A stretch of 17,412 nt of DNA from Lachnospiraceae bacterium (GTDB lineage Bacteria; Bacillota; Clostridia; Lachnospirales; Lachnospiraceae): NCBI GenBank assembly GCA_022798035.1, contig JAAWLS010000010.1, positions 1-17,412 on the forward strand, given 5' to 3'. The notes below the pieces were generated by a model that was given only the letters and a program-made list of their open reading frames with translations, did not search any database and had not been told where the DNA came from. Below, in pieces: positions 7,733 to 15,065 of the stretch (positions are counted from its first letter, which is position 1; every line of letters begins with the position of its first letter). The position numbers and the translations under genes were made by a program.

Positions 7733-8383
7733 GTGGATTATAGACAAGAGATGTTTTACAAGATGCCAGACCGGAATATGCCGAAAATGCCTTTTTACAT
7801 GGCATATCCCATGCAGACTGTATATCTGGAGGAATTGGAATATGAAAGAGATATGCAGAAACTGAAAGATTTATATCCCAAAGAAGTCCGAACCATACAG
7901 GCGATGGTAGAAGAAGAATGTGACAAGATGGAATATGAGGGCAGCCTGATGTTCGATGAATATCCTGATAAATTGATGCTCAGACAGATTGTAAATCGGA
8001 TTTATGACGGAGCAGCCGGAAGGCAGATGAATGTTCAGGGATTTGAGGCAAGTCCTTATGAGGCAGAACAGTATGAACAGGAGCCCGGTCCTGCAGAATC
8101 TTATGAGGAAGAGGATATGCAGGCGGAAGAGCTGCCGCTGGAAGGTAAAATGATAGAGCAGAGACGGCCAGGCTGGGGACCGCCGCCACCGCCTCCGGGG
8201 CCAGGCTGGGGACCGCCGCCACCGCCTCCGGGGCCAGGCTGGGGACCGCCGCCACCGCCTCCAGGCGGAGGAGGGAGACCGCCTCATGGAAACAGCGGCC
8301 TGCAGAATTTGATAGAAGTTCTTCTTTTTAATGAAATGTATCAGAGGAGATGCCGCCATAAACGCTGCCGCCGCTGGTGGTAA
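7733..8383 (+). CDS. Hypothetical protein with Pro/Gly/Trp repeat
   Basis: I do not recognise this 216-residue protein. The N-terminal part (1-30) is rich in Met, Pro and Tyr, followed by a predicted helical region (31-95) with LYPKEVRTIQAMVEEECDKM. Residues 105-140 are acidic. Residues 146-178 consist of three identical GPGWGPPPPPP-type units (the first is RPGWGPPPPPP), then GGGGRPPHG. A short amphipathic helix, LQNLIEVLLFNEMYQ, leads to a strongly basic, aromatic end, CRHKRCRRWW. No signal peptide or membrane helix is apparent. The composition recalls spore coat or surface-associated proteins of Firmicutes, but that is only an impression. The GTG start has GGGAG at 7721-7725, 7 bases upstream. 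It is monocistronic, ending in a terminator at 8408. Confidence 0.75.
   Translation: MDYRQEMFYKMPDRNMPKMPFYMAYPMQTVYLEELEYERDMQKLKDLYPKEVRTIQAMVEEECDKMEYEGSLMFDEYPDKLMLRQIVNRIYDGAAGRQMNVQGFEASPYEAEQYEQEPGPAESYEEEDMQAEELPLEGKMIEQRRPGWGPPPPPPGPGWGPPPPPPGPGWGPPPPPPGGGGRPPHGNSGLQNLIEVLLFNEMYQRRCRHKRCRRWW
8168..8266 (+). repeat. Perfect 33-bp tandem repeat, three copies
   Basis: Units starting CCAGGCTGGGGACCG lie at 8168, 8201 and 8234 and encode PGWGPPPPPPG in frame. The units are virtually identical at DNA level, including silent positions, and far more GC-rich than their surroundings. That suggests recent copy-number change by slippage. Confidence 0.92.
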
Positions 8384-8407
8384 CGAGAAGTTTTGGAAGG
8401 TAAAAGA

Positions 8408-8448
8408 GAAAAGAGCTGCCGTTTTTGTGTAAAACAGCGGCTCTTTTC
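8408..8448 (+). terminator. Rho-independent terminator
   Basis: GAAAAGAGC at 8408-8416 opens an 18-bp imperfect stem (8408-8425 with 8431-8448, one wobble and one mismatch) around a 5-nt loop. The right arm ends CTCTTTTC. Left-arm A residues could also give some activity on the other strand. Confidence 0.8.
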
Positions 8449-8461
8449 AGGGATAAAGTGA

Positions 8462-8491
8462 TTGACGGCCGTGCAGTGAAGGGTGTAATAT
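8462..8491 (+). promoter_or_regulatory. Candidate promoter of the methyltransferase operon
   Basis: TTGACG at 8462-8467 and TAATAT at 8486-8491 are separated by 18 bp, directly after the preceding terminator. The -35 box is good and the -10 box moderate. Transcription would begin near 8498. Confidence 0.5.
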
Positions 8492-8538
8492 TTAATGATA
8501 CAAAAACCTAACGGTTGAGAAGCGGAGCTGTGAATAAA

Positions 8539-9696
8539 TTGGAAGAACTGAAAGAACTTTTATATAAATATTTGAATGAAAAATTAATACAGATGATTAT
8601 CAGCAATCCCAGAAATCAGAAGGAAGCTGCCAAAATTAAAATTCGTCCGGTGATAATGAAAGGCGGCCTGATTTTCCAGGCAAGCGTATATCAGGAAAAT
8701 AAAGTGTATCACAAAAATTATGCGAAAGAGGAGGCAGTAGGAGAAATCGCAGACTGGATGGAAGGGTACCGTCAGCTTGAGATTTCTTCTAATATAGGTC
8801 AGGCTACGGTGCTGCTCAGCAAAAAAGGCAGAGTGACTGTGAAAGAAAAAGGTGGAGCCGTCTGTCTAAAAGAGACAGATTTATCCCATAATAGGAAAAA
8901 GAATTATATTTTGGAACCAGACCGGCGGGTGGAATTTCTGGTGGACCTGGGCGTCCAGACCCAGGAAGGGAAAATTGTCAGCGCCAGATACGACAAATTT
9001 CGCCAAATCAATCGTTTTCTGGAATTTATCGAGGATATTCTGCCGCAGCTTCCAAAAGACAGGGAAGTGACGATTCTGGATTTTGGATGCGGAAAATCTT
9101 ACCTTACGTTTGCCATGTATCATTATCTGAAAGAGCTGAAAGGATATCAGGTGCATATTATCGGACTGGATTTGAAAGAAGATGTAATTGAGACATGCAG
9201 AAGGCTGGCTGAGAAATATGGATATGACAGACTGGATTTTTGCACAGGGGACATTGCCCATTACAGCGGAGTGGAAAAGGTGGATATGGTGGTTACGCTT
9301 CACGCCTGTGACACAGCCACAGACTATGCGCTGGACAAGGCCATCCGCTGGGGTGCGAAAGTAATTCTCTCAGTGCCTTGCTGCCAGCATGAGCTGAACG
9401 GACAGATGGAAAATGAACTGCTGACCCCGGTTTTGGGCTATGGTTTGATTAAAGAGCGGATGGCAGCTTTGATTACGGATGCCCTTCGGGCGCAGGTTTT
9501 GGAGAGCAGAGGGTATCAGGTGCAGATATTGGAATTTATTGACATGGAACACACCCCTAAGAATATACTGATTCGTGCGGTAAAAAAGGGAAAGGAAAAA
9601 GACGGCAGGGGGTATAAGAATGTGATGGAATTTTTGCATGTATCTCCTACGCTGGCTGCGTTACAGGATGGAAAGGAAGACGGACGGAATGCGTAA
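8539..9696 (+). CDS. SAM-dependent methyltransferase (PF13679-like)
   Basis: A class I SAM-dependent methyltransferase of about 385 residues. The glycine-rich SAM loop is ILDFGCGKSY at 179-188, followed by an acidic strand end in HIIGLDLKED and a GDI segment. LHACDTATDYAL (from 254) and VPCCQHEL (CCQHE at 281-285) are the hallmarks of the Methyltransf_32 family, which includes METTL25-like proteins. Its substrate is unknown; RNA or protein methylation is possible. The N-terminal 160 residues are a separate, unrecognised domain. The start is uncertain: TTG 8539 has GCGGAG at 8522-8527 upstream at rather long spacing, while in-frame TTG 8515 and GTG 8530 lack well-placed sites. The 3' end overlaps the next gene by 8 bases, which implies translational coupling. 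Confidence 0.82.
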   Translation: MEELKELLYKYLNEKLIQMIISNPRNQKEAAKIKIRPVIMKGGLIFQASVYQENKVYHKNYAKEEAVGEIADWMEGYRQLEISSNIGQATVLLSKKGRVTVKEKGGAVCLKETDLSHNRKKNYILEPDRRVEFLVDLGVQTQEGKIVSARYDKFRQINRFLEFIEDILPQLPKDREVTILDFGCGKSYLTFAMYHYLKELKGYQVHIIGLDLKEDVIETCRRLAEKYGYDRLDFCTGDIAHYSGVEKVDMVVTLHACDTATDYALDKAIRWGAKVILSVPCCQHELNGQMENELLTPVLGYGLIKERMAALITDALRAQVLESRGYQVQILEFIDMEHTPKNILIRAVKKGKEKDGRGYKNVMEFLHVSPTLAALQDGKEDGRNA

Positions 9697-12217
9697 AGGT
9701 GTAATAAAAGCAGTTGTGTTACTGGTGGTTTTTGGGCTGACGGTAGTGATTATGGGACTTTTCAGTCAGCAGAATGATATGAATATGACCTCGGAGATGC
9801 CCCAGGCCACGCTTCCAGTGGTATATTTACAGCGGGGGGATGTTTTGATTAACGAGCTCTATGGCTACAGTTCTCCTATGGACGGAAGTGGAATGCGCGA
9901 TACGATTACGCCTTTGAGTGAGAATTTGAATTTGCCTGTCACAATAAAATCTTACCAGAATCAGATTGAAGAAATTGCCTATGAAGTGCGCACGATGGAT
10001 ATGGAGCGCCTGATAGAGAATGGAGAGGTTAAAAGTTTTGACGAAAAAAATGGAGAAATGAAATTTGTACTTCAATTTCAGAATATTATGGAAGAGGAAA
10101 GAGAGTACATGCTGGTTCTCTCCATAAAAAGTTCCGCCAAGCAGGTGTACTACTATACAAGAATTATGAGGGACACCAATTACTATGTGGAGGAAGCACT
10201 GGAGTTTGTTCAGAAATTTCATGAGCAGACTTTTGACAAGAAGAATTCCAATAGTCTGGCCACTTATCTGGAGCCGGACAGCACAGGGGACAACACTACG
10301 CTGCAGAAGGTAACGATTCATTCCAGCCTGCGGCAGGTGAGCTGGGCGAATTTTGAAGGAAAGCGTTTGGAGAAACCAGTACCCTCCATAAAAGAGGTAG
10401 GGGAGGCATATCATGCCATTGTTATGCCCTATGTAGTAACTTCCAAAGGGGAAAACGGGGAAGTGGAGTATTACAATGTGGAAGAATACTTCCGTGTCCG
10501 CTATGATGAAAAAGTAGGGCGCATGTATCTGCTGAATTATGAGCGCACTATGAACCAGATTTTCCGAGGAGAAAACGGAACTCTGGACGGAAATAAACTG
10601 ATGCTTGGCATTCGCTCCGAAGATGTGGAATTTATGTCAAATGAGAAAGGGAATATTGTGGCTTTTGTGCAGGAAGGAGACCTTTGGAGCTACAATCAGG
10701 ACAACCATGAATTTTCGCAAATCTACAGTTTTCGCAGTGCGGAGGGAATCACTGACAGAGAGAATCATACGCAGCATCAGATTCGTATTATGAAAATTGA
10801 TGAGACAGGCAGCATGGATTTCGTGGTGTGCGGCTATATGAACCGGGGCAGCCATGAGGGACAGACTGGAATCAATGTGTTTCACTATGACAGCGTAGGA
10901 AATACGATAGAAGAAGAATTGTTTCTGCCTGCGGATAAATCTTACGAGATGCTGAAGGCAGACTGGGGTAAACTGTTTTATGTAAATGATAATAATATGT
11001 TTTACTTTCTGGCAGACGATGTGCTGTACCAGATTGATTTAAACAGCCGGAAAGTAAAAACGATAATGGAAGGTCTGCGCCAGGAAAATTATGCCGTGTC
11101 AGAAAACGGCAGATACATTTCCTGGCAGGAAGGAAAAGAGCCAGACAGAGCAGATACGCTGCAGATTATGGATTTGGAAGGGGAGGAAACCCGCACCATT
11201 CACAGTGAATCAGGAGAGTATTTAAAGCCGGTGGGATTTGTGGAAAGTGATTTTATCTATGGAGCGGCAAAGATGGAAGACGTTGCCACTGACGCGGCTG
11301 GGAATATCAGGTTTCCAATGTACAAAATTACGATTATTGATAAAAATTCCGAGGTGGTGAAAGATTATCAGAAAAATGGGTATTATGTGTCAAAGGCGTA
11401 TGTGGAAAAAGACACCATATTTTTGGACCGTGAGATAAAGACAGATACCGGGTATGCAGACACGGAGCAGGATACCATTAAGAATCAGCAGTTAGAGGCT
11501 TCCCGTAAAATAACTGTGGAAACTTCTCAGAATGAGAAAAAGCAGTGCCAGGTACAGATTGCGCTTGGAGACAGCTCTAAAAAGGGCTGGCAGAAACCCC
11601 AGGTGGCAGTGCCCAAGGAGGTTGTACTGGAAAAGGAAAGAATTATCCGACTGGAGGGAGGAGAGACTTCAGAAAATTATTATGTCTACAGCGGAGGGAA
11701 GATTCTGCTGTCCACCCAGTCTTTGACGGAGGCGGTTGCCTGTGCAGACCAGAATATGGGAGTTGTGATTGGAGAAAAGCAAAAGTATATCTGGAGACGT
11801 GGAAGAAAAAATATTCAGCCTATGATTGGGGCGGGGATGGTAGACGCTGCAGGAGTAAGCGGAGGCTCTGTGGCTCGGTGTCTGACATATCTTCTGCGCA
11901 CAGAGGAAATCAACATAGATGTGGATGATTTGCTCACCCAGGGAGAGACGCCCAAGCAGATTTTGACGGAAGCGCTGAGCAATCGGAAGGTGTTAGACCT
12001 TGTAAACTGCAGTATGGAGCAGATTTTGTACTATATCAATTTGAATACGCCGGTGTTTGCCATGGTGAATAACGAGGCGGTTTTGATTGTAGGGTATGAT
12101 GAGCACAATACTCTTTTATATCATCCAGACCTCAATGTGGTGCAAAAGATGGGACGGCAGGACAGCGGGGCTATGTTTGAGGAAGCAGGGAATCTGTTTC
12201 TGGGATATATCGAGTGA
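9689..12217 (+). CDS. Membrane-anchored protein with C39-like (probably inactive) C-terminal domain
   Basis: An 842-residue protein with a single hydrophobic segment near the N-terminus (about 5-25, VIKAVVLLVVFGLTVVIMGLF) after Arg/Lys, consistent with a signal anchor that places the rest outside the cell. Residues about 40-640 look like beta-rich repeats, possibly propeller-like (for example GNIVAFVQEGDLWSYNQ, then similar strand-turn units). The last 130 residues resemble a C39-type papain fold, with YINLNTPVFAMV and VLIVGYDEHN. Where such peptidases have Cys-Gly near the helix start this protein reads VSGGSVARCLTYL (Ser724), and the usual His before the VVGYD strand is Glu796, so catalysis looks lost. 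ATG 9689 is chosen over TTG 9638 and ATG 9668 because it starts just before the hydrophobic segment and overlaps the upstream stop. The function is unknown. Confidence 0.72.
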   Translation: MRKGVIKAVVLLVVFGLTVVIMGLFSQQNDMNMTSEMPQATLPVVYLQRGDVLINELYGYSSPMDGSGMRDTITPLSENLNLPVTIKSYQNQIEEIAYEVRTMDMERLIENGEVKSFDEKNGEMKFVLQFQNIMEEEREYMLVLSIKSSAKQVYYYTRIMRDTNYYVEEALEFVQKFHEQTFDKKNSNSLATYLEPDSTGDNTTLQKVTIHSSLRQVSWANFEGKRLEKPVPSIKEVGEAYHAIVMPYVVTSKGENGEVEYYNVEEYFRVRYDEKVGRMYLLNYERTMNQIFRGENGTLDGNKLMLGIRSEDVEFMSNEKGNIVAFVQEGDLWSYNQDNHEFSQIYSFRSAEGITDRENHTQHQIRIMKIDETGSMDFVVCGYMNRGSHEGQTGINVFHYDSVGNTIEEELFLPADKSYEMLKADWGKLFYVNDNNMFYFLADDVLYQIDLNSRKVKTIMEGLRQENYAVSENGRYISWQEGKEPDRADTLQIMDLEGEETRTIHSESGEYLKPVGFVESDFIYGAAKMEDVATDAAGNIRFPMYKITIIDKNSEVVKDYQKNGYYVSKAYVEKDTIFLDREIKTDTGYADTEQDTIKNQQLEASRKITVETSQNEKKQCQVQIALGDSSKKGWQKPQVAVPKEVVLEKERIIRLEGGETSENYYVYSGGKILLSTQSLTEAVACADQNMGVVIGEKQKYIWRRGRKNIQPMIGAGMVDAAGVSGGSVARCLTYLLRTEEINIDVDDLLTQGETPKQILTEALSNRKVLDLVNCSMEQILYYINLNTPVFAMVNNEAVLIVGYDEHNTLLYHPDLNVVQKMGRQDSGAMFEEAGNLFLGYIE

Positions 12218-12227
12218 CAAATTCATA

Positions 12228-12256
12228 TTTTCATCCATTACAAGATATGCTATAAT
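12228..12256 (+). promoter_or_regulatory. Extended -10 promoter before the zinc-ribbon gene
   Basis: TGCTATAAT, with a perfect TATAAT at 12251-12256 and an extended TG, lies 17 bp after a partial -35 (TTTTCA at 12228-12233). Transcription would begin near 12263, leaving a leader of about 185 nt before the next start codon. Confidence 0.72.
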
Positions 12257-12262
12257 TTAGAA

Positions 12263-12433
12263 GAATGAAACCAGAAGTGAGGTCATGCATCTTCGACTGC
12301 CGCAGAGAAGGCAGCCGCTTTTTCTGCAATGGCGTCAGAGCTGAGCAAAAGAATTTTAGCAGGATGACGGTGTGCTAATGGGCATATCGCGTCAATTGGA
12401 TAAATATATCAATTTAAGAAGAGAAAGAGAAAA
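12263..12433 (+). ncRNA. Candidate structured 5' leader RNA
   Basis: This noncoding leader can fold into a three-way-junction-like shape. GTCAT (12282-12286) pairs with ATGAC (12364-12368) and encloses two hairpins. One is 12299-12333: GCC/GGC plus GCAGAGAA/TTTTCTGC, with a 10-nt loop and an AAT bulge. The other is 12340-12360: GCTGAG/TTTAGC with two G-U pairs and a 9-nt loop. A further hairpin, AATTGGATA/TATCAATT (12394-12414), lies just before the AGGAGG site. It matches no riboswitch consensus that I know, and T-box, cobalamin and SAM features are absent. No terminator hairpin with a U-tract is seen, so any control would act on translation. The pairing was worked out by eye and could be fortuitous. 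Confidence 0.35.
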
Positions 12434-12447
12434 CAGGAGGAAAGGTT

Positions 12448-12801
12448 ATGCAGAAAGAAGACATCAGAGCACAGTTAATCAGACAGTTTCCAGCGGAAGT
12501 GGTAGAGCAGAGAGGCTCCATGGATAAGATGTATTATTCCTGTCCCACCTGCGGCAGAATGGTATCCCTCGGAATGGATAAGTGCGGGGGCTGTACACAG
12601 ATTTTAAGCTGGAAAAATATCAATCAGAAAGAATCTCCTCATGGGAAGAAAAAGGCCATGCTGGAGTTTGAGGTTTCAGAAGAATTTACAATTGGCGACT
12701 GCAGGAAGTGTCCAATCTCTTACATAGATACAGATGGCTCACAGAGCGTATATGAGTGTCCATTGAAGATGAGAGGTTCCTGCAGAATACAGTTGCTTTA
12801 A
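12448..12801 (+). CDS. Small Cys-rich, zinc-ribbon-like protein
   Basis: A 117-residue protein that I do not recognise. The first Cys cluster is C32PTC35 and C46GGC49, a typical zinc-ribbon arrangement. A second set, Cys85, Cys88, Cys104 and Cys112 (DCRKCP then YECPLKMRGSC), could bind a second metal or form an iron-sulfur site. The N-terminus is a short helix, MQKEDIRAQLIRQFP. No signal peptide or membrane helix is seen. The start has an excellent AGGAGG at 12434-12439. It is the first gene after a strong promoter and a long leader, and lies 20 bp before a MATE transporter gene, so the two are probably co-transcribed. A regulatory or nucleic-acid-binding role is conceivable but unsupported. 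Confidence 0.78.
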   Translation: MQKEDIRAQLIRQFPAEVVEQRGSMDKMYYSCPTCGRMVSLGMDKCGGCTQILSWKNINQKESPHGKKKAMLEFEVSEEFTIGDCRKCPISYIDTDGSQSVYECPLKMRGSCRIQLL

Positions 12802-12821
12802 GCAGGGGGCTTACTTTTCAT

Positions 12822-14183
12822 ATGCAGAAAGAGAAATCAACAACTCTATTGACAGAGGGAAGTATATGGAGGAAAATGGTTGCTTTTGCTATTCCTATTT
12901 TCCTGGGGAATTTGTTTCAGCAGCTCTACAATACAGCAGATTCGCTGATTGTGGGGAATTATATTGGGAGTGATGCGCTTGCGGCAGTCAGTTCTTCGGG
13001 GAATCTGATATTTCTCATGGTGGGGTTTTTCAGCGGAATCGCCATGGGAGCCGGAGTTGTGATTGCCCGTTATTATGGAGCCAGGAATAAAGAGGATGTC
13101 AGCAGGGCGGTTCACACACTTGCGGCCTTTGGACTGGCGGCCGGAGTTATTTTAACAATTGTCGGGGTAGTAGTTACCCCGCAGATTTTGAGATGGATGG
13201 GAACACCAAAAAGCGTGTTCCCTAATTCTGTTTTATATTTCAGAATATATTTTGCAGGTTCTCTCGGATTTGTCATGTACAATGTGTTTGTTGGCATTCT
13301 GCAGTCTGTGGGGGACAGCAGACATCCTTTGATTTATCTGATTATTTCTTCCGTTACCAATGTGGTGCTGGATTTACTGTTTATTGCGGTGCTGGGAATG
13401 GGCGTGGGAGCGGCGGCAGCGGCAACCACCATTTCACAGTTTGCCAGTGCTTTTCTGTGCCTGGCTCGTCTGATGCGGACAGAGGAGGAATATAGAATTG
13501 AAATCAGGAAAATTCGTTTTGACGGAAGAATGATGCGGCAGATTATCTCAAACGGACTTCCGGCGGGAGTTCAGAATTCCATTATCGCTTTGGCAAATGT
13601 GGTGGTGCAGTCCAACATCAATGTCTTTGGTGCGGCGGCTATGGCGGGATGCGGGGCTTATTCCAAAATTGAGGGTTTCGGCTTTCTGCCTATCACTTGT
13701 TTTGCCCTTTCCCTGACTACGTTTATCAGTCAGAATTTGGGGGCAAAAGAATACCAGCGGGCTAAAAAAGGAGCAAAATTTGGAATTTTCTGCTCTATCA
13801 TAACGGCGGAGATTGTGGGAATCTGCATTTATATATTTATTCCCAAATTGATTGGTGCTTTTGACAGCAATCCTGAGGTAATCCATTACGGGACAATTCA
13901 GGCCAGAACGGTGACGTTGTTCTATTTCCTGCTGGCATTTTCTCATTGTCTTGCGGGGATTTTCCGCGGAGCCGGGAAATCTATCGTGCCCATGGTGGTG
14001 ATGCTGCTGTGCTGGTGCGTGGTCCGAATTACATATATTACGGCCGCAGTAAAAATTGTTCCGGTAATTCGTACCGTTTTCTGGGCCTATCCTCTGACAT
14101 GGAGCTTAAGTTCCATCATTTTCCTGATTTACTTCCTGAAGGCGGACTGGATTCACGGGTTTGAAAAACAGGAGGAGGCCTGA
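12822..14183 (+). CDS. MATE family efflux transporter
   Basis: A 453-residue, twelve-helix MATE (multidrug and toxic compound extrusion) protein, which exports cationic compounds in exchange for Na+ or H+. Family signatures are clear: the first helix region FLGNLFQQLYNTADSLIVGNYIG, AMGAGVVIARYYGA, VGDSRHPL, SVTNVVLDLLFIAVLGMGVGAAAAATTISQ, then the second half with FISQNLGAKEYQRAKKG and the RGAGKS loop. The drug substrate cannot be deduced. ATG 12822 is preferred: an upstream in-frame GTG at 12756 would overlap the preceding gene and add a hydrophilic N-terminus not usual in MATE proteins. The putative site AGGGGG at 12803-12808 is rather far (13 bases), so translation may depend on coupling with the zinc-ribbon gene. 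No terminator follows. Confidence 0.93.
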   Translation: MQKEKSTTLLTEGSIWRKMVAFAIPIFLGNLFQQLYNTADSLIVGNYIGSDALAAVSSSGNLIFLMVGFFSGIAMGAGVVIARYYGARNKEDVSRAVHTLAAFGLAAGVILTIVGVVVTPQILRWMGTPKSVFPNSVLYFRIYFAGSLGFVMYNVFVGILQSVGDSRHPLIYLIISSVTNVVLDLLFIAVLGMGVGAAAAATTISQFASAFLCLARLMRTEEEYRIEIRKIRFDGRMMRQIISNGLPAGVQNSIIALANVVVQSNINVFGAAAMAGCGAYSKIEGFGFLPITCFALSLTTFISQNLGAKEYQRAKKGAKFGIFCSIITAEIVGICIYIFIPKLIGAFDSNPEVIHYGTIQARTVTLFYFLLAFSHCLAGIFRGAGKSIVPMVVMLLCWCVVRITYITAAVKIVPVIRTVFWAYPLTWSLSSIIFLIYFLKADWIHGFEKQEEA

Positions 14184-14207
14184 GAGCTCAAATTAATGAA
14201 AATAGAA

Positions 14208-14234
14208 TTGTCCCTTTTATTCTCTGCATAAAAT
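14208..14234 (+). promoter_or_regulatory. Weak candidate promoter before rubrerythrin
   Basis: TTGTCC at 14208-14213 and TAAAAT at 14229-14234 are separated by only 15 bp, so this is tentative. No PerR-like inverted repeat was noticed in the 119-bp gap, although rubrerythrin genes are often peroxide-regulated. Confidence 0.25.
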
Positions 14235-14302
14235 TTCCATATCTGCGCATACTATCCAGGCAAAGAAATTTAATGTTTGGAAAAGAAAGGCAGGAAGTGA
14301 CA

Positions 14303-14914
14303 ATGGCAATGGATTTTAAACAGAGCGAGACAATGAAAAACCTGATGCGTGCGTTTGCCGGAGAGAGCCAGGCAAGAAACCGCTATACCTTTGCGGCAGG
14401 TCAGGCCCATCAGCAGGGGCTTTACGTGATAGAAAAGGTATTTCGATTTACTGCGGACCAGGAAAAGGAACATGCAGAGGTGTTCTACAACCAGTTGAAG
14501 GAACTGGCAGGAGAGACGATTGAGATTGACGGCACATATCCGGTAGATATCAATCCCAATATATCAGAGCTTTTGAAGATGGCCCAGCACAACGAATATG
14601 AAGAACATGATGACGTGTACAAGCATTTCGGGGATAAAGCTCAGGAGGAAGGATTTGGAAAAGCTGCAGCGAAGTTCCACAAGATTGCAGAGATTGAAAA
14701 AATTCATGGAGACCGGTTCGGTGAGTTTGCAAAGCTGCTGGAGTCGAATCAATTGTTTGTCTCTAAAGCAGAGGTAAAATGGATGTGCCTGAATTGTGGA
14801 TATGTCTATGAAGGTAAGGAAGCTCCTATGAGCTGTCCTGTCTGTGAGCATGAGCAGGGATGGTTTGTGCGTTTAGAACTGGCGCCTTACTGCGCACCCT
14901 GCAGCCAGAACTAA
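14303..14914 (+). CDS. rbr: Rubrerythrin
   Basis: Rubrerythrin reduces hydrogen peroxide in anaerobes using a diiron centre and a rubredoxin-type iron. The 203-residue protein has an N-terminal ferritin-like four-helix bundle with ligands Glu21 (AGESQARNRY), E54-x-x-H57 (QEKEHAEV), and E132-x-x-H135 (EIEKIHGDRF). Its C-terminal rubredoxin domain has C162LNCGY and C178PVC181. An unusual extra CxxC (YC197APC200) lies in the last residues. ATG 14303 is chosen because AGGAAG at 14292-14297 lies just upstream; ATG 14273 would add ten residues and has no ribosome site. It is transcribed alone and ends at the terminator near 14951-14998. It needs an electron donor such as rubredoxin or NADH:rubredoxin reductase, neither of which is encoded here. 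Confidence 0.96.
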   Translation: MAMDFKQSETMKNLMRAFAGESQARNRYTFAAGQAHQQGLYVIEKVFRFTADQEKEHAEVFYNQLKELAGETIEIDGTYPVDINPNISELLKMAQHNEYEEHDDVYKHFGDKAQEEGFGKAAAKFHKIAEIEKIHGDRFGEFAKLLESNQLFVSKAEVKWMCLNCGYVYEGKEAPMSCPVCEHEQGWFVRLELAPYCAPCSQN

Positions 14915-14950
14915 AACGCTGTCTATATCAGAAAACACTTCTTACTAAGG

Positions 14951-14998
14951 AGGCTGCTGCAAGATAGTTGACTATTTGGCGGCAGTTCTTTCTTTTTT
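14951..14998 (+). terminator. Rho-independent terminator of rbr
   Basis: CTGCTGCAAGATAG (14954-14967) pairs with CTATTTGGCGGCAG (14972-14985) with one mismatch and two wobbles, loop TTGA, followed by a T-rich run TTCTTTCTTTTTT to 14998. Confidence 0.82.
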
Positions 14999-15008
14999 CA
15001 CAATGTTA

Positions 15009-15017
15009 TGTTAGAAT
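15009..15017 (+). promoter_or_regulatory. Extended -10 promoter of the FKBP lipoprotein operon
   Basis: TGTTAGAAT is an extended -10 element: TG, one base, then TAGAAT at 15012-15017. The -35 position would fall in the T-run of the rbr terminator, with no clear match. Transcription would start near 15024, which rules out the in-frame ATG at 15024 and supports ATG 15066. Confidence 0.5.
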
Positions 15018-15065
15018 ATCGTTATGAAAGACAGGGGCGTTATTCAAGATACGAGAGGTAGAAAT

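Noticed and set aside
7871..8359. Minus-strand frames antisense to the Pro-rich gene
   Set aside because: They mirror the 33-bp repeat and lack ribosome sites; the plus-strand frame has a good start and a terminator.
12756..12821. Upstream GTG start for the MATE gene
   Set aside because: It would overlap the zinc-ribbon gene and add a hydrophilic extension unusual for MATE proteins; ATG 12822 is better.
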